From Pseudomonadota bacterium (GTDB lineage Bacteria; Verrucomicrobiota; Verrucomicrobiia; Limisphaerales; SXTU01), in the NCBI GenBank assembly GCA_009922615.1, contig RFVF01000004.1, positions 44,739-108,738 of the forward strand: DNA of 64,000 nucleotides, read 5' to 3'. Shown piece by piece: positions 17,901 through 26,268 of the stretch (position 1 is the first letter of the stretch; the number at the start of each line of letters is the position of its first letter). The position numbers and the translations under genes are program-made. The notes below the pieces were generated by a model, which was not told the DNA's origin, searched no databases, and worked only from the letters and a program-made list of their open reading frames with translations.

Positions 17901-20900
17901 CGGCTGCATTGGTTCCCGCGTTGGCTAGTGTAAGCGTGGCATTCGTCGCGCCAGCGAGGTTTGTGCCGTTGAAGCGCCACTGGTAAGTCACCGCGCCCGT
18001 GGCGTTCGTCACGCCGACGGTGAGGGTGAGGTTCTGGCCTGCCAACACATTGCCACCGAGCGGTTGAGCGGTGATTGCGGGAGGCGTGAAGCCAATTTTT
18101 CCGACGAAAATGTCCCCAGCTCCCGCGCTGGTGAGGTTGAACTGACCGAATTGCCCCGTGCCGGCGAAAGTGCCGGCCAGCACGATGTTTCCCCGTGCAT
18201 CCACATCCAAGCCGCGGCTGTAGTCATAGCCAGGGCCACCAGCGGACTTCGCCCAGACGAAATTGCCGGATAGATCAAATTTCGCGACGAAAACGTCGTT
18301 CGAGCCCAGTCCCGGCAACAGCGTTGCATTCACAGTTGCGCTGTTCAGCATGCTACCGACGATATAGGCGTTGCCCGCCGCATCCGTCGCCACCTTGCCT
18401 TCGAAGCTGTTGTCATCGCCGAGGCCGCCGGCCTGGCGAGCCCAGAGGAAGTTGCCGTTGGCGTCCAGCTTCACAAGGCAGACATCCCCGCTGCCCACAC
18501 TATTGAGTGTGTTTGTGCCGAAGGCGGCGTTGCCAGTGAAGCGTCCGGTTATGAAAACGTTACCGAGGCGGTCCGTGGCGATGTAATTGGCGGCCTCGGC
18601 TCCTGTGCCGGCGCTGGCCGACACCCAGAGGAGGTTGCCCGCGCCATCGTAGCGGGCCACAAAGGCATCGCTCCCACCGGTTACCGGCACGGTCGTGGTG
18701 TCGAATTGTGCGGTCGCGCCAAGGATGCCGGCGGCATAGACGCCGCCGATTCCGTCCGACACGCAGCTGTAGCCGACGTCATTGGCCGCCCCGCCGCCAG
18801 CAGTCGCCCACTGCACGACGCCGGCGGAGTTGAACTTCGCCACGAAGAAGTCCTGGCCACCGGCGGAGGTCAGCGTGCCCCCCCCGAACGTGGCCGTCTG
18901 GTTGAAGGCTCCGGTCAGGAAGATGTCCCCGTTGGCATCCACGGCCACGCCGTGCCCGTTGTCGAGCGCCGGGCCACCCATTGCCTGAATCCAAACGAGT
19001 TGGCCGTCCGCCGTGAAGCGGGCGAGGAAAATGTCCTGACCGCCAAACCCGGCGAGCACGTTCGTGCCAAATGTGGCGGGACCGGTGAAGATGCCTGTCA
19101 CCACCGGGTTGCCCGCAGAATCCAGCGCAATGTCCAGCCCTTCATCGAAGCCGGCGCCACCGCCCTTGAAGACCCAGAGCAGGGTTCCGTTGGCATCATA
19201 TTTCGCGAGGAAGAAATCCACGCCGCCAGCAGCGGTGACGTTCGTCCCGCCGAAGTCGGCGGTGCCCGAGAAATTCCCGGTGACATACACGTTTCCGTTC
19301 GCATCCACCTTAACGCCTTTGCCGAAATCGTTGTTGTTGCCCGCAGCGTTGGTGCTGCCCGCGCGTTGCGCCCACACAAACTCCGGCGGCGTGTCCAGCG
19401 GGATGATGGTGACGTTGCGGAACTGCACGGCGGTGCCGTTGTCCTGCAGCACCACGGGGCCGGGCGTGGGACTTTCCACGCCGCCGCCGGTGGTGCGGCT
19501 GATGATGGGCACGTTTTGCTGCACCGTCACGCCGTTGAGCACCACGGTCGCACGGGCGGGGGCGAACTTCGTGTTCCCGTTCCACTGCGGCTGGTGGAAG
19601 GTGATGTCGTAGGTCTGCCACTGACCGGCGGGTAGGCAGGCGTTGGTGGACGGCGGGATTTGGCCCCAGATCGCGCCGCAGTCGTTGCTGTCCGTTACGG
19701 ACTTGCCAAAGGAGTTATAGATTTGCACCTCGTAGCGGCCTTGCAGGTAAATGCCGCAGTTGCCGTTGCCGGTGGGCGGCAGCAGGAACTCCGCGTGCAG
19801 GATGAAATCGCCGAAGCTCTGCGTGCTGGCGATGCTTCCCGTGCCCGGCACGACGGCGAGCGTGTTGGAGGGCGTGAGGGTCCATGGCATCGCACCGCCA
19901 CCAAGCTTGGTGAAGTTGTTGGTGTCGGAGGCGGTGAGGAAAAGTGGGATGGGCGCCCCCTGACCACCCAGCGTGAGCCGGGCCACCGAACTGGTAGCGG
20001 AACCGTAAACATTGGTGGCGGTAAAGGTGTAGTTGCCGACGTTGCTGATGGTCACGCCGGGGACGGTGAGGACGGAGGTGGTCGCCCCCGGTAGCGGTGT
20101 GCCGTTGAAATACCACTGATAGGTCAAGGGTGCCGCGCCGACTGCAGAAGCGTTGAAGGTGACATTGCTGCCGACCGCGACGGCTTGGCTTTGTGGCTGA
20201 TTCGTGAGTGCCGGGAAGGTTGGTGACGATTCCAACTGAAACAATTGCGCGACTTCGTTGGAATTCAGGGCTCGGTTGTAAATCCTCAGGTCATCTATGC
20301 TGCCGGCAAAATTATCGGCGGTGGTGAGGAAGTTGCCCCCGATCTCCGGCAGTCCCCGGGAGTAGTCCAGCGGGAAACTGGCGGCGAGTGGGGTGCCTTG
20401 CCGACTGCCGTTCACATACAAAGACAGCTGGCCAGCGGCTCGGACGCCGACCGCGTGGATCCAGGTGCCGGCCGGGACAGGCTGCGAATAGACCGTGGCA
20501 GCGCTGCTCACCCCGTAATTTGCAAATGAAATCAGTCGGCTGGCGGCGGTGGTTTCCGTGGCCAGCACGTAGCCAGAGGAACTGATGATGCGAGGATTTT
20601 CCGTGCCTGCGTTGGCAGTGAAGTTGAACCACGCGCTGATGGTGAAGTCCTGCGTCAGGTTCAGATTGGTCGAGGTGATGTCACTATACGAAGTGAAGTC
20701 ACCGGCGAAGCCTGCTGCGGCGCCGGCAAACCCGAAACGATCCGGTCCATAGCCTACATTGGAAGGAGTGCCGTTGGCCCCATTCCCGGTCACGTCTTTG
20801 GGGTTTCCATTGAACGGGTAATAGGCCACGAGCCCGGAATTTAAGGCCAGCGGTGGGGCCACGGTGAGCGTGGCGATGCTGCTGGTGAGGCTGCCGAAGG

Positions 20901-23079
20901 AGTTGGTGATGACGACGTAATAAGCACCCGCTTGATTGGTCTGGAGATTGACCAGCGTGAGGGAAGTGTTCGTGGCGCTGCTGATGGGATTAGAGTTGAA
21001 GAACCATTGGTAGGCCAGTGGTGGCGCACCGGCGGCGGCGACAGAGAAGGTGACGCTGCTGTTCAAGTAGCCGGTCCGGTCAGCGGGTTGGAGGGTGATG
21101 GCGGGAGCCGTGGTCAATTCCACCCCGGGATTTTGATAAAGGAAGTCGATTTCAGAGTCTGCCAAAACCCGTTTGTAAATCTGCACATCATCCACCAAGC
21201 CGGAATACATCGCCGTGGGCACCGCGCTCATGGACACGCCGCCGATCAGGAAGGGTGCCGTGTTGGGCGTGAGCGGGGTGGAGGCAATGCTGCCTTGGGC
21301 GGGGCTGCCATCCACGTAAATGGACGTATTACCGCTCGCCTGATAAACCCCGACGATCAAGTGCCAGTTGCCATCGTTCACCGCTGTCGTGGAGACCGGC
21401 ACATCCACGGAGCCGTTCGGCAAGGTCCGTGAGCTGGCGTAGAGGAACGCATGGTTGGCACCGCTGGCGGCGGTGGGATGGTTGTAGGAGAGTATGTAGC
21501 CGTTGGCGAAGTTCGCCTCATGCTTCGAGAGAAAGTTCGCAAAGGTCTTCGTATCGCCCGGGGCGGTTTTGATCCAGGCGACCACGGTGAAATCCTGAGT
21601 GGTGAAGGAGAGGTTATTCCCCATGTTCACCAACCCGTTCGCGGCGGCGGTCAGACTAACGGCGTTGGAGGATCGTCCGCCCGTAACGAAGGCGACGCCG
21701 TTGGTGGTCAACAGTCCGTTGTAATTCCCTACGCTGTCCACGGCGAGGGGGCTGCCGGGCGCTTCGTCGAACTTCCAATGCGCGACCAGTCCGGCGGCGG
21801 TCATGGTCTCCGCGGTGACCGTCAAGGTGGCTGGCTGGCTGGTGGTGTTGCCGGTCGCATCGGTCACCACGACGGTGTAGCTGCCGGCGTCGCCGGCTTG
21901 CAGGTTGGTCAGGATCAACGAGGCGGAGGTCGCGCCCGCTATGTTCACCGTGTTTTTTTTCCATTGGTAAGTGATCGTGCCGCTTCCGGTGGCGGTCACG
22001 CTGAACAAAGCTGTGCCGCCGAAGGCTTGCGCGATGTTTTGTGGTGACGTCGTGATGACCGGGCCGGGGCTAAGTTCCTGCCCCGGATTCTGAAAGAGGA
22101 AGTCGATTTCGCTGGCGGCCAACGCGCGCTTGTAGATCTGCACGTCGTCCATCAAGCCGTTCACGGTTCCAGTGGGAACGCCGCCCGGGCTGGCACCACC
22201 GATGAGGAAGTTAGCGATGTTAGTCTGGATCGCCGGACTGGAACTGGTCATTTGTGCTGGTGCCCCGTCCACGTAGATCGTGGTCTGTCCACTGAGGCCA
22301 AAAACACACACGATCTGATGCCAAGCATCGTCGTTGACCGTGGTGGTCGAAACCGGGGCTATCGAACTGGCCACGCCAGTGTAGAAATACGCACGGTTTA
22401 CTTGCCCCAGGCCATTGCCGGGCGAATTCATTCCCATGTAGTATCCGTTGTTTGGCGTGCCGGAGAGGTGCTTGTGGACGAGTCCTGTGTCGATCGTCTC
22501 GGTGGGGGGGATTTTAACCCAAGCTGCCAAAGTGAAAGCGGTGTTGGTCATGGGGAGCACTTGGCCGATGATCACGAACCCATTTTGAGCTTTCGACAGG
22601 CTGACGGCGTTGGAAGCCCGCCCCCCCGCGACGAAAGCGGCTCCGTTGGCGGACAACAACCCGTTGTAATTGCCCACGCTGTCCACGGCCAGCGGGCTGC
22701 CGGGCACTTCGTCGAACTTCCAATGCGCGACCAAGCCGGCGGCGGTCATGGTTTCCGCGGCGACCGTCAAGGTGGCCGCTTGACTGGGAGTGTTGCCGTT
22801 TGCATCCGTCACCACGACAGTATAGCTGCCCGCGTCACCGGCCTGCAGGTTGGTCAGAATCAACGAGGCAGAGGTCGCACCCGGAATGTCCACAGTGTCT
22901 TTCTGCCACTGATAAGTGATGGGGGCCGTGCCAGTGGCGGCGACGCTGAACAAGGCCGTGCCGCCAAACGCCTGCGCGACGTTCTGAGGTGAAGTCGTGA
23001 TGACGGGCTGGGCGGTGACCAGCGGTGCGATGGCCGACAAGATGGCAAAGATCAGAACGAAGGGGTAGCGCGTCTTCAT
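14923..23079 (-). CDS. Giant secreted multidomain protein: Ig-like, LamG, DUF1080 and SBBP beta-propeller repeats
   Basis: 2718 residues with a signal peptide (FVLIFAILSAIAPLVTAQ). Approximate order: Ig1 24-108, LamG1 110-330, Ig2 333-420, LamG2 426-650, Ig3 660-740, LamG3 743-946, Ig4 955-1035, a DUF1080-like jelly roll 1043-1228 (CGIYLQGRYEVQIYNS), a first SBBP propeller 1233-1663 built of units like NGNVYVTGNFSGTADFGG, Ig5 1668-1751, a second SBBP propeller 1760-2186, then Ig6-Ig10 to about 2633 and a C-terminal domain ending RRYYRVIEK. Ig units share the YQWRFNGTNL...AGSYTVVVTN pattern. Ig, LamG and SBBP modules normally bind carbohydrate or mediate adhesion; no catalytic domain is certain. 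The start at 23079 immediately precedes the signal peptide. Ig1-LamG1 and Ig2-LamG2 are near-identical tandem copies. Confidence 0.88.
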   Translation of the reverse strand: MKTRYPFVLIFAILSAIAPLVTAQPVITTSPQNVAQAFGGTALFSVAATGTAPITYQWQKDTVDIPGATSASLILTNLQAGDAGSYTVVVTDANGNTPSQAATLTVAAETMTAAGLVAHWKFDEVPGSPLAVDSVGNYNGLLSANGAAFVAGGRASNAVSLSKAQNGFVIIGQVLPMTNTAFTLAAWVKIPPTETIDTGLVHKHLSGTPNNGYYMGMNSPGNGLGQVNRAYFYTGVASSIAPVSTTTVNDDAWHQIVCVFGLSGQTTIYVDGAPAQMTSSSPAIQTNIANFLIGGASPGGVPTGTVNGLMDDVQIYKRALAASEIDFLFQNPGQELSPGPVITTSPQNIAQAFGGTALFSVTATGSGTITYQWKKNTVNIAGATSASLILTNLQAGDAGSYTVVVTDATGNTTSQPATLTVTAETMTAAGLVAHWKFDEAPGSPLAVDSVGNYNGLLTTNGVAFVTGGRSSNAVSLTAAANGLVNMGNNLSFTTQDFTVVAWIKTAPGDTKTFANFLSKHEANFANGYILSYNHPTAASGANHAFLYASSRTLPNGSVDVPVSTTAVNDGNWHLIVGVYQASGNTSIYVDGSPAQGSIASTPLTPNTAPFLIGGVSMSAVPTAMYSGLVDDVQIYKRVLADSEIDFLYQNPGVELTTAPAITLQPADRTGYLNSSVTFSVAAAGAPPLAYQWFFNSNPISSATNTSLTLVNLQTNQAGAYYVVITNSFGSLTSSIATLTVAPPLALNSGLVAYYPFNGNPKDVTGNGANGTPSNVGYGPDRFGFAGAAAGFAGDFTSYSDITSTNLNLTQDFTISAWFNFTANAGTENPRIISSSGYVLATETTAASRLISFANYGVSSAATVYSQPVPAGTWIHAVGVRAAGQLSLYVNGSRQGTPLAASFPLDYSRGLPEIGGNFLTTADNFAGSIDDLRIYNRALNSNEVAQLFQLESSPTFPALTNQPQSQAVAVGSNVTFNASAVGAAPLTYQWYFNGTPLPGATTSVLTVPGVTISNVGNYTFTATNVYGSATSSVARLTLGGQGAPIPLFLTASDTNNFTKLGGGAMPWTLTPSNTLAVVPGTGSIASTQSFGDFILHAEFLLPPTGNGNCGIYLQGRYEVQIYNSFGKSVTDSNDCGAIWGQIPPSTNACLPAGQWQTYDITFHQPQWNGNTKFAPARATVVLNGVTVQQNVPIISRTTGGGVESPTPGPVVLQDNGTAVQFRNVTIIPLDTPPEFVWAQRAGSTNAAGNNNDFGKGVKVDANGNVYVTGNFSGTADFGGTNVTAAGGVDFFLAKYDANGTLLWVFKGGGAGFDEGLDIALDSAGNPVVTGIFTGPATFGTNVLAGFGGQDIFLARFTADGQLVWIQAMGGPALDNGHGVAVDANGDIFLTGAFNQTATFGGGTLTSAGGQDFFVAKFNSAGVVQWATAGGGAANDVGYSCVSDGIGGVYAAGILGATAQFDTTTVPVTGGSDAFVARYDGAGNLLWVSASAGTGAEAANYIATDRLGNVFITGRFTGNAAFGTNTLNSVGSGDVCLVKLDANGNFLWARQAGGLGDDNSFEGKVATDAAGNAYIVGSMLNSATVNATLLPGLGSNDVFVAKFDLSGNFVWAKSAGGPGYDYSRGLDVDARGNIVLAGTFAGTGQFGQFNLTSAGAGDIFVGKIGFTPPAITAQPLGGNVLAGQNLTLTVGVTNATGAVTYQWRFNGTNLAGATNATLTLANAGTNAAGTYDVLVTHAFGAVYSAPAVISVIPSANPLPFVLAKNLGGSGSGSLNSMARDANGNYYFGGLFQNALDLGTTNLVSLGSTDAFVAKADATGTVLWAAQFGGPGADSVNGVAVAPNGDVLAVGLFRNGAMFGTNGPVASPTTFPSAFTVRLSPSGQLLWFRRVLNPSVSGSPMSQNSEVVVDAAGNAFVTGKGIDTLSFDEGATTVTHSVGWDYVVKYDTNGNVTLVTNTGDVTGGQYIHDDSQLAMDAAGNLILGGAINSAGHVSVGGVNLPFPVKGNLDAFVAKFTSTGSAIWVRSISGPGQEYVSHVAASPDGSTYVLGAFDAASDFGNGVVLTPDPSLLATGFLLKLATNGAVEWSCTVGSGKFTPFGALAVDRFGNVYVGTVFSGTNTLGIPNAVSVGGDDAMIAKFDPQGRLVWAQSFGAAGGDYINGLALDPSQNIYFGGSFGGIPGVMGSGQISLAQMSAVAPIILASPLSQTIAVNRPVTFSANAAGSGVISYQWQFNGADIPGATNSSYLIPTVVPGSGGNYGVLIGDAFGITNTAPAYLTVDTSGVPFILTPPQTQTAQQGTAVTLTVGAVGAQPLSYQWRFNGTNLPGQIYSFLPLGGVTTNAAGSYTVVVTNTFGAVTSAPAVLSVIQIFAPVITNAPQSQAVLAGTNVTFSVACSGTPPFSYQWVFAGFAIPGNDQPTLTITNVSLADAGNYFVQVFNSGGLASSATATLTVQAPPAFLTVPQNAVVLQGGTTLFTAEAIASPPPGYQWFRNGVPLTNSVNYANVTQTNLLVFNAQAAQGGTYTVVVTNAVGSLTSAPVTLTVLLAPVITMHPTNVTLLRTNPTDILPVTLTVAASGAAPLLYQWRFNGSDLPGETNTTLLLTNVTRLENGFYSAAVTNIAGGAVSSNALVRVRLPQRVAPPVFTPGSPFRLRFGDADGGLAGPVDLSKLEVQATTNLLRTNSVWVTLTNGFSVVNGMLQFDDPSVTNLVRRYYRVIEK
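21100..23010 (-). repeat. Tandem duplication of an Ig+LamG coding unit (period about 945 bp)
   Basis: The units at about 21.10-22.05 kb and 22.05-23.01 kb are strongly similar at DNA level. Shared anchors such as GAACTTCCAATG (21769 and 22714) and GTCGTGA (22049 and 22994) are both exactly 945 bp apart. A LamG anchor is offset by 957 bp, showing small in-frame indels since duplication. Confidence 0.85.
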
Positions 23080-23755
23080 GGCTAGGGCGGGGCACAACTT
23101 GTCAGACCGACAGCAAATGGAAAGTGGTAAATGTGTGAGCTCGCATTTCGCCGATAGGGCGCGTCCGTCCCCGGCACGCCGGTTGAGCATTCGTAGGGCA
23201 CTGACGCGGCGGGGTGAGGATACCCGCCCTACCGGCGTAGTAGGTCAGCGCTTCCAGCCTGACCTCTGACTTGGTCTTCAAGGTTCCGCTCAGGCGGGAT
23301 GGTTTAGTTAGAAAGACCGGCGGGACGCGCGGTCCTCCGTTCAGGCGAGCGCCTTGTCGGGCGGGAGTTTGAATTCGCGGGCCGGTTTTGGCCTTCCGAG
23401 CAGTGGTATTGAGACTCAATGTGCGGGCAATACGCGGCCGTGAGGGAGTAAGTGCTTCCCATGAAGGAGGCACAGTGGCCCGAGCAGCGGGGACGGCGAT
23501 CAGTGGGAGCAGGACGGCCTGCCGGGTCAGACCGATGCGCGATATGTAACGAAAGACAGCGAGGCCCGGGCACCGGTTATGGTGCGATAAACACATACTA
23601 AAACTCCACCGAGGGCTCATTGGCTGACGATAAGTTTGCTAGCAAAGTCAATTTACGGTGTCAACGGGTTTTTGCCGCGCTGACCCACGGGATCATTCAG
23701 GCAGCATTGAGGATGGATTGATCCTGCGTCCTGCCTTGCGCAAGGTGGCGCGCAC
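23080..23755. other. Intergenic stretch between divergent giant-protein and galactokinase genes
   Basis: About 675 bp without a convincing gene on either strand. It holds the 5' regions of two divergent genes, an inverted repeat at 23193-23232 and a perfect TTTGCTAGCAAA palindrome near 23632-23643. Open frames here are short and unlike proteins. Confidence 0.6.
23193..23232. repeat. Dispersed-type inverted repeat (GTAGGGC...GCCCTAC)
   Basis: GTAGGGC at 23193-23199 pairs with GCCCTAC at 23226-23232. A competing inner hairpin pairs GGCGGG (23208-23213) with CCCGCC (23223-23228). The look is that of a mobile palindromic intergenic element. Confidence 0.5.
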
Positions 23756-24997
23756 GTGAAGGCAACCGGACATCGGCGGGCTCTGCTGCGCGACCCGGCC
23801 GAAGGGGCGCGGACGGCGTTCAAGCACGCGTTTGGTCATGCGCCCACGCACTGCGTCCGCGTGCCGGCGCGCGTGGAATTGCTGGGCAGTCACGCGGAGT
23901 GGAATGACGGCCTCGCGCTGACGGCGGCGGTGGATCGGTACTTGTGCCTGGCCAGCGCGCCGCGTTTGGATGGGCGCGTAGAGCTGGTCTCCTCGGCGTA
24001 TCCGCAGCGGGAAATGTTTTGGCTCAGTGAGTTCGCCGAGAATCCGCACGTGCCCTGGACGGCGCTGGTGAAGGCGATGCTGGCGCGGTTGCGGGCACGC
24101 GGCGTGCATTTCGGCGGCTTCAACGCGGCGGTGCATAGTGAGATTCCGCCGGGCAGTGGCTTCGGCAGTTCCGGTGCGCTGCTCGCGGCGACGGCGCTGA
24201 CCGTGCGGCAACTGTATCCGCACAAGTTGACGGAGACGGGCGCGATAGTCCGGCGGCTGGGCCGGGAGAAAATGCCGGCCCCGACGAAGTTGGAGCGGCT
24301 GCGGCTGGCGCGGCTTTGCCAGCAAGCGGCGACGGGGGTGGCAGCGGAAGCCGGTGGGCACTGGGATGCCGTGACGTCGCTGTGCGCGGAGGAGTTCAGC
24401 GCGGTGCTGGCGGATGCGCAGCAGGGGACGGTGGAGTCGGTGCCCTTGCACGGCGAGGCGGCGTTGGTGGTGTGCGATACCGGGCGGCTGCACCCGATTG
24501 TGGAAGCGCGCTCGGCGGCGTTGAGGTTCCATTGTGCGGCGGCGGCGAAGGTGCTGGGGGTAACGACCTTGCGCGTGGTGGAGCCAGCGCAGCTCAAGTC
24601 GGCACGGCATCGCCTGACCGCGCGACAACACGCCTGCGCGTATCATGTGGTGGGCGAGAACCAGCGTGTGGTGGCGGCGGAGCGGGCGTTGCGGAAGGGG
24701 GACTTGGCGCAGTTCGGGCAGTATCTCTTCCAGAGCCACGCCAGCGCGCGGGAGTTTTTCCAGAACAGCGCGCCGGAGCTGGACTGGTTGGTGGAGCGGG
24801 CCGGGGAGCATCCGGCGTGTCTGGGGGCCCGGCTCTCGGGGCAGGGGTTCGGTGGGTTCACAGTTAACTTGGTGCTGTGGCAGGAGGCGGCGGAGTTTTG
24901 CCAGCGCCTGGAGACGGAGTTCCGTCGCACGCAAGGGCGCGAGCTGCGCACGTGGCGGTGTCGCGTGGTGGCGGGCGCGACGGTGCGGAGCGCGTGA
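23756..24997 (+). CDS. Galactokinase-like GHMP kinase
   Basis: 413-residue GHMP-family sugar kinase most like galactokinase, which phosphorylates galactose at C1 for the Leloir pathway. The galactokinase signature near residue 39 is altered: VRVPARVELLGSHAEWNDG in place of the usual GRVNLIGEHTDYNDG, so the usual Glu and Thr of the sugar site differ. The ATP-loop motif IPPGSGFGSSGAL (about 130-142) and the C-terminal RLSGQGFGGFTVNLV (about 359-373) are good. Because of the changed signature, another hexose or a derivative is possible. Translation probably begins at the GTG at 23756; no ATG gives a better N-terminus. Strand composition is very G-rich. No galT or galE is adjacent. Confidence 0.8.
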   Translation: MKATGHRRALLRDPAEGARTAFKHAFGHAPTHCVRVPARVELLGSHAEWNDGLALTAAVDRYLCLASAPRLDGRVELVSSAYPQREMFWLSEFAENPHVPWTALVKAMLARLRARGVHFGGFNAAVHSEIPPGSGFGSSGALLAATALTVRQLYPHKLTETGAIVRRLGREKMPAPTKLERLRLARLCQQAATGVAAEAGGHWDAVTSLCAEEFSAVLADAQQGTVESVPLHGEAALVVCDTGRLHPIVEARSAALRFHCAAAAKVLGVTTLRVVEPAQLKSARHRLTARQHACAYHVVGENQRVVAAERALRKGDLAQFGQYLFQSHASAREFFQNSAPELDWLVERAGEHPACLGARLSGQGFGGFTVNLVLWQEAAEFCQRLETEFRRTQGRELRTWRCRVVAGATVRSA

Positions 24998-25114
24998 AAG
25001 TCACTTGTCGGATGGCGGCGGGATTCGCAAACTGCGCATGGTGTTTCCGCAAGCCGGGTCAGCGGTTGGCCGGATGCGGAGGCATTCAACTTGGAACAGA
25101 GCAAACGATTATCT

Positions 25115-25750
25115 ATGTCAGGCCACGGTTTTCACGTTCACGGTCCGCACGATCACGAGTTGGAGCACGCCACCCACAGCGTGCATGACGCGCATGCTGG
25201 GCCCGGCGGCGAGCACCACGCCGACCACCGGGGCGAGCACAAGGGCGGTCACATGACGAGCCAGGTGGCGATGTTTACGGCCGTGGTGGCGACGGTCGGC
25301 GCGATCTTCGGTTACATGTCCGGGGCCACGCAGGCCAACGCCGGGCTCTACAAAAACAACGCCGCGATCAAGAAGACCGAGGCATCGAACCAGTGGAATT
25401 ATTATCAGGCCAAGAGCGGCAAGCAGAACCTCGCCGAGCTGGCGCTGGAGCTATTCAAGACGACGAAACGGGAGTTCTACGAAGGCGAGATCACTCGCTA
25501 CAAGGCAGAGAAGGCGGACATCAAAAAGGAGGCGGAGAAGCTTGAGGCAGAGGCCAAGGTGTGGGATCAACGCTCGGACGTTGAGATCCACCAGCATCAT
25601 CGGTGGGCGCAGGCGACGACGTTGTTGCAGGTTTCGATCGCCTTGGCGGCCATCGCACTGCTCACGCGCAAGCGCTGGCTGCTCAAGTGCATGTATGCGC
25701 TGGCGGCGGGCGGGGCGGTGGTGGGCATCCTGGCGATGCTGCACATCTGA
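25115..25750 (+). CDS. DUF4337 membrane protein with His-rich N-terminus
   Basis: 211 residues of unknown function matching the DUF4337 pattern: an N-terminal transmembrane segment (about 49-67, VAMFTAVVATVGAIFGYMSG), a charged coiled coil (about 75-155, with NNAAIKKTEASNQWNYYQAK and RYKAEKADIKKEAEKLEAEA) and two closing membrane helices (about 172-190 and 193-211). Odd here is residues 2-45, in which roughly every third residue is His (HVHGPHDHELEHATHSVHD; GEHHADHRGEHKGGH). This looks like a metal-binding or metal-buffering tail. I took the ATG at 25115 because a TTG further upstream adds nothing family-like. It is convergent with the thioesterase gene, 18 bp away. Confidence 0.82.
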   Translation: MSGHGFHVHGPHDHELEHATHSVHDAHAGPGGEHHADHRGEHKGGHMTSQVAMFTAVVATVGAIFGYMSGATQANAGLYKNNAAIKKTEASNQWNYYQAKSGKQNLAELALELFKTTKREFYEGEITRYKAEKADIKKEAEKLEAEAKVWDQRSDVEIHQHHRWAQATTLLQVSIALAAIALLTRKRWLLKCMYALAAGGAVVGILAMLHI

Positions 25751-25768
25751 AGACCGGCACAACCGGGC

Positions 25769-26248
25769 TCAGTGCGGAGCCGGAGAATCGGTGCTCTCCA
25801 GCAAGCTCAGATCGCCAACGAGTTCAGTGAGCATGGCGGGCACGTCGGCGGCGGGGACGGGGAGATATTTGCCGGAAGCGGTGGCGACGAGCTGACCGGC
25901 GGCATCGCGCAGTTCCGCGGTGGCGGTGAAGAGTTTGTGGCGGCGGTTCTCGACGAGTTCAGCGGCGGCCAGCAATTCGACTCCGGGTATGGCGGGGCGT
26001 TGGAAACGCACGGTGAGCTCGGCGCAGTAGGCGAAGCGCCGCGTGCTCGCCGCCACGGCCCAGACCATGATTTCATCCAGCACGGTGGCGAGGAGGCCGC
26101 CGTGCGTGACGCCCTTGAAGCCGATATGCTCGGCCTGGGGCGTAAAGCGAGTGGTGACGCGCGGGCCGTCCGCGTGAAAGCGCAGGCGCAGGCCGTGGAG
26201 GTTCGCCTCACCGCAGACAAAACAGGATCGCGTGTGCGGCAGTTGCAT
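25769..26248 (-). CDS. PaaI-type hotdog thioesterase
   Basis: 159-residue hotdog-fold protein of the 4HBT/PaaI type, which hydrolyses acyl-CoA thioesters in the cytoplasm. The N-terminus has a CFVCGEANLHGLRLRF motif (residues 9-24) typical of a subgroup with a paired-Cys start. The active-site helix region is GFKGVTHGGLLATVLDEIMV (about 43-62), where the HGG and the Asp/Glu are the expected catalytic neighbourhood. The later strands TVRFQRPAIPG and SGKYLPVP complete the fold. It is the second gene after frr, with 20 bp between them, so the two are probably cotranscribed. The acyl substrate cannot be predicted. Confidence 0.85.
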   Translation of the reverse strand: MQLPHTRSCFVCGEANLHGLRLRFHADGPRVTTRFTPQAEHIGFKGVTHGGLLATVLDEIMVWAVAASTRRFAYCAELTVRFQRPAIPGVELLAAAELVENRRHKLFTATAELRDAAGQLVATASGKYLPVPAADVPAMLTELVGDLSLLESTDSPAPH

Positions 26249-26268
26249 GAGGCCGGGGAGGGAGCCCG

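Noticed and set aside
23632..23643. TTTGCTAGCAAA palindrome as the galactokinase promoter
   Set aside because: It resembles the recurring motif but lies more than 110 bp from the start and is a perfect palindrome, so I could not count it with the other four.
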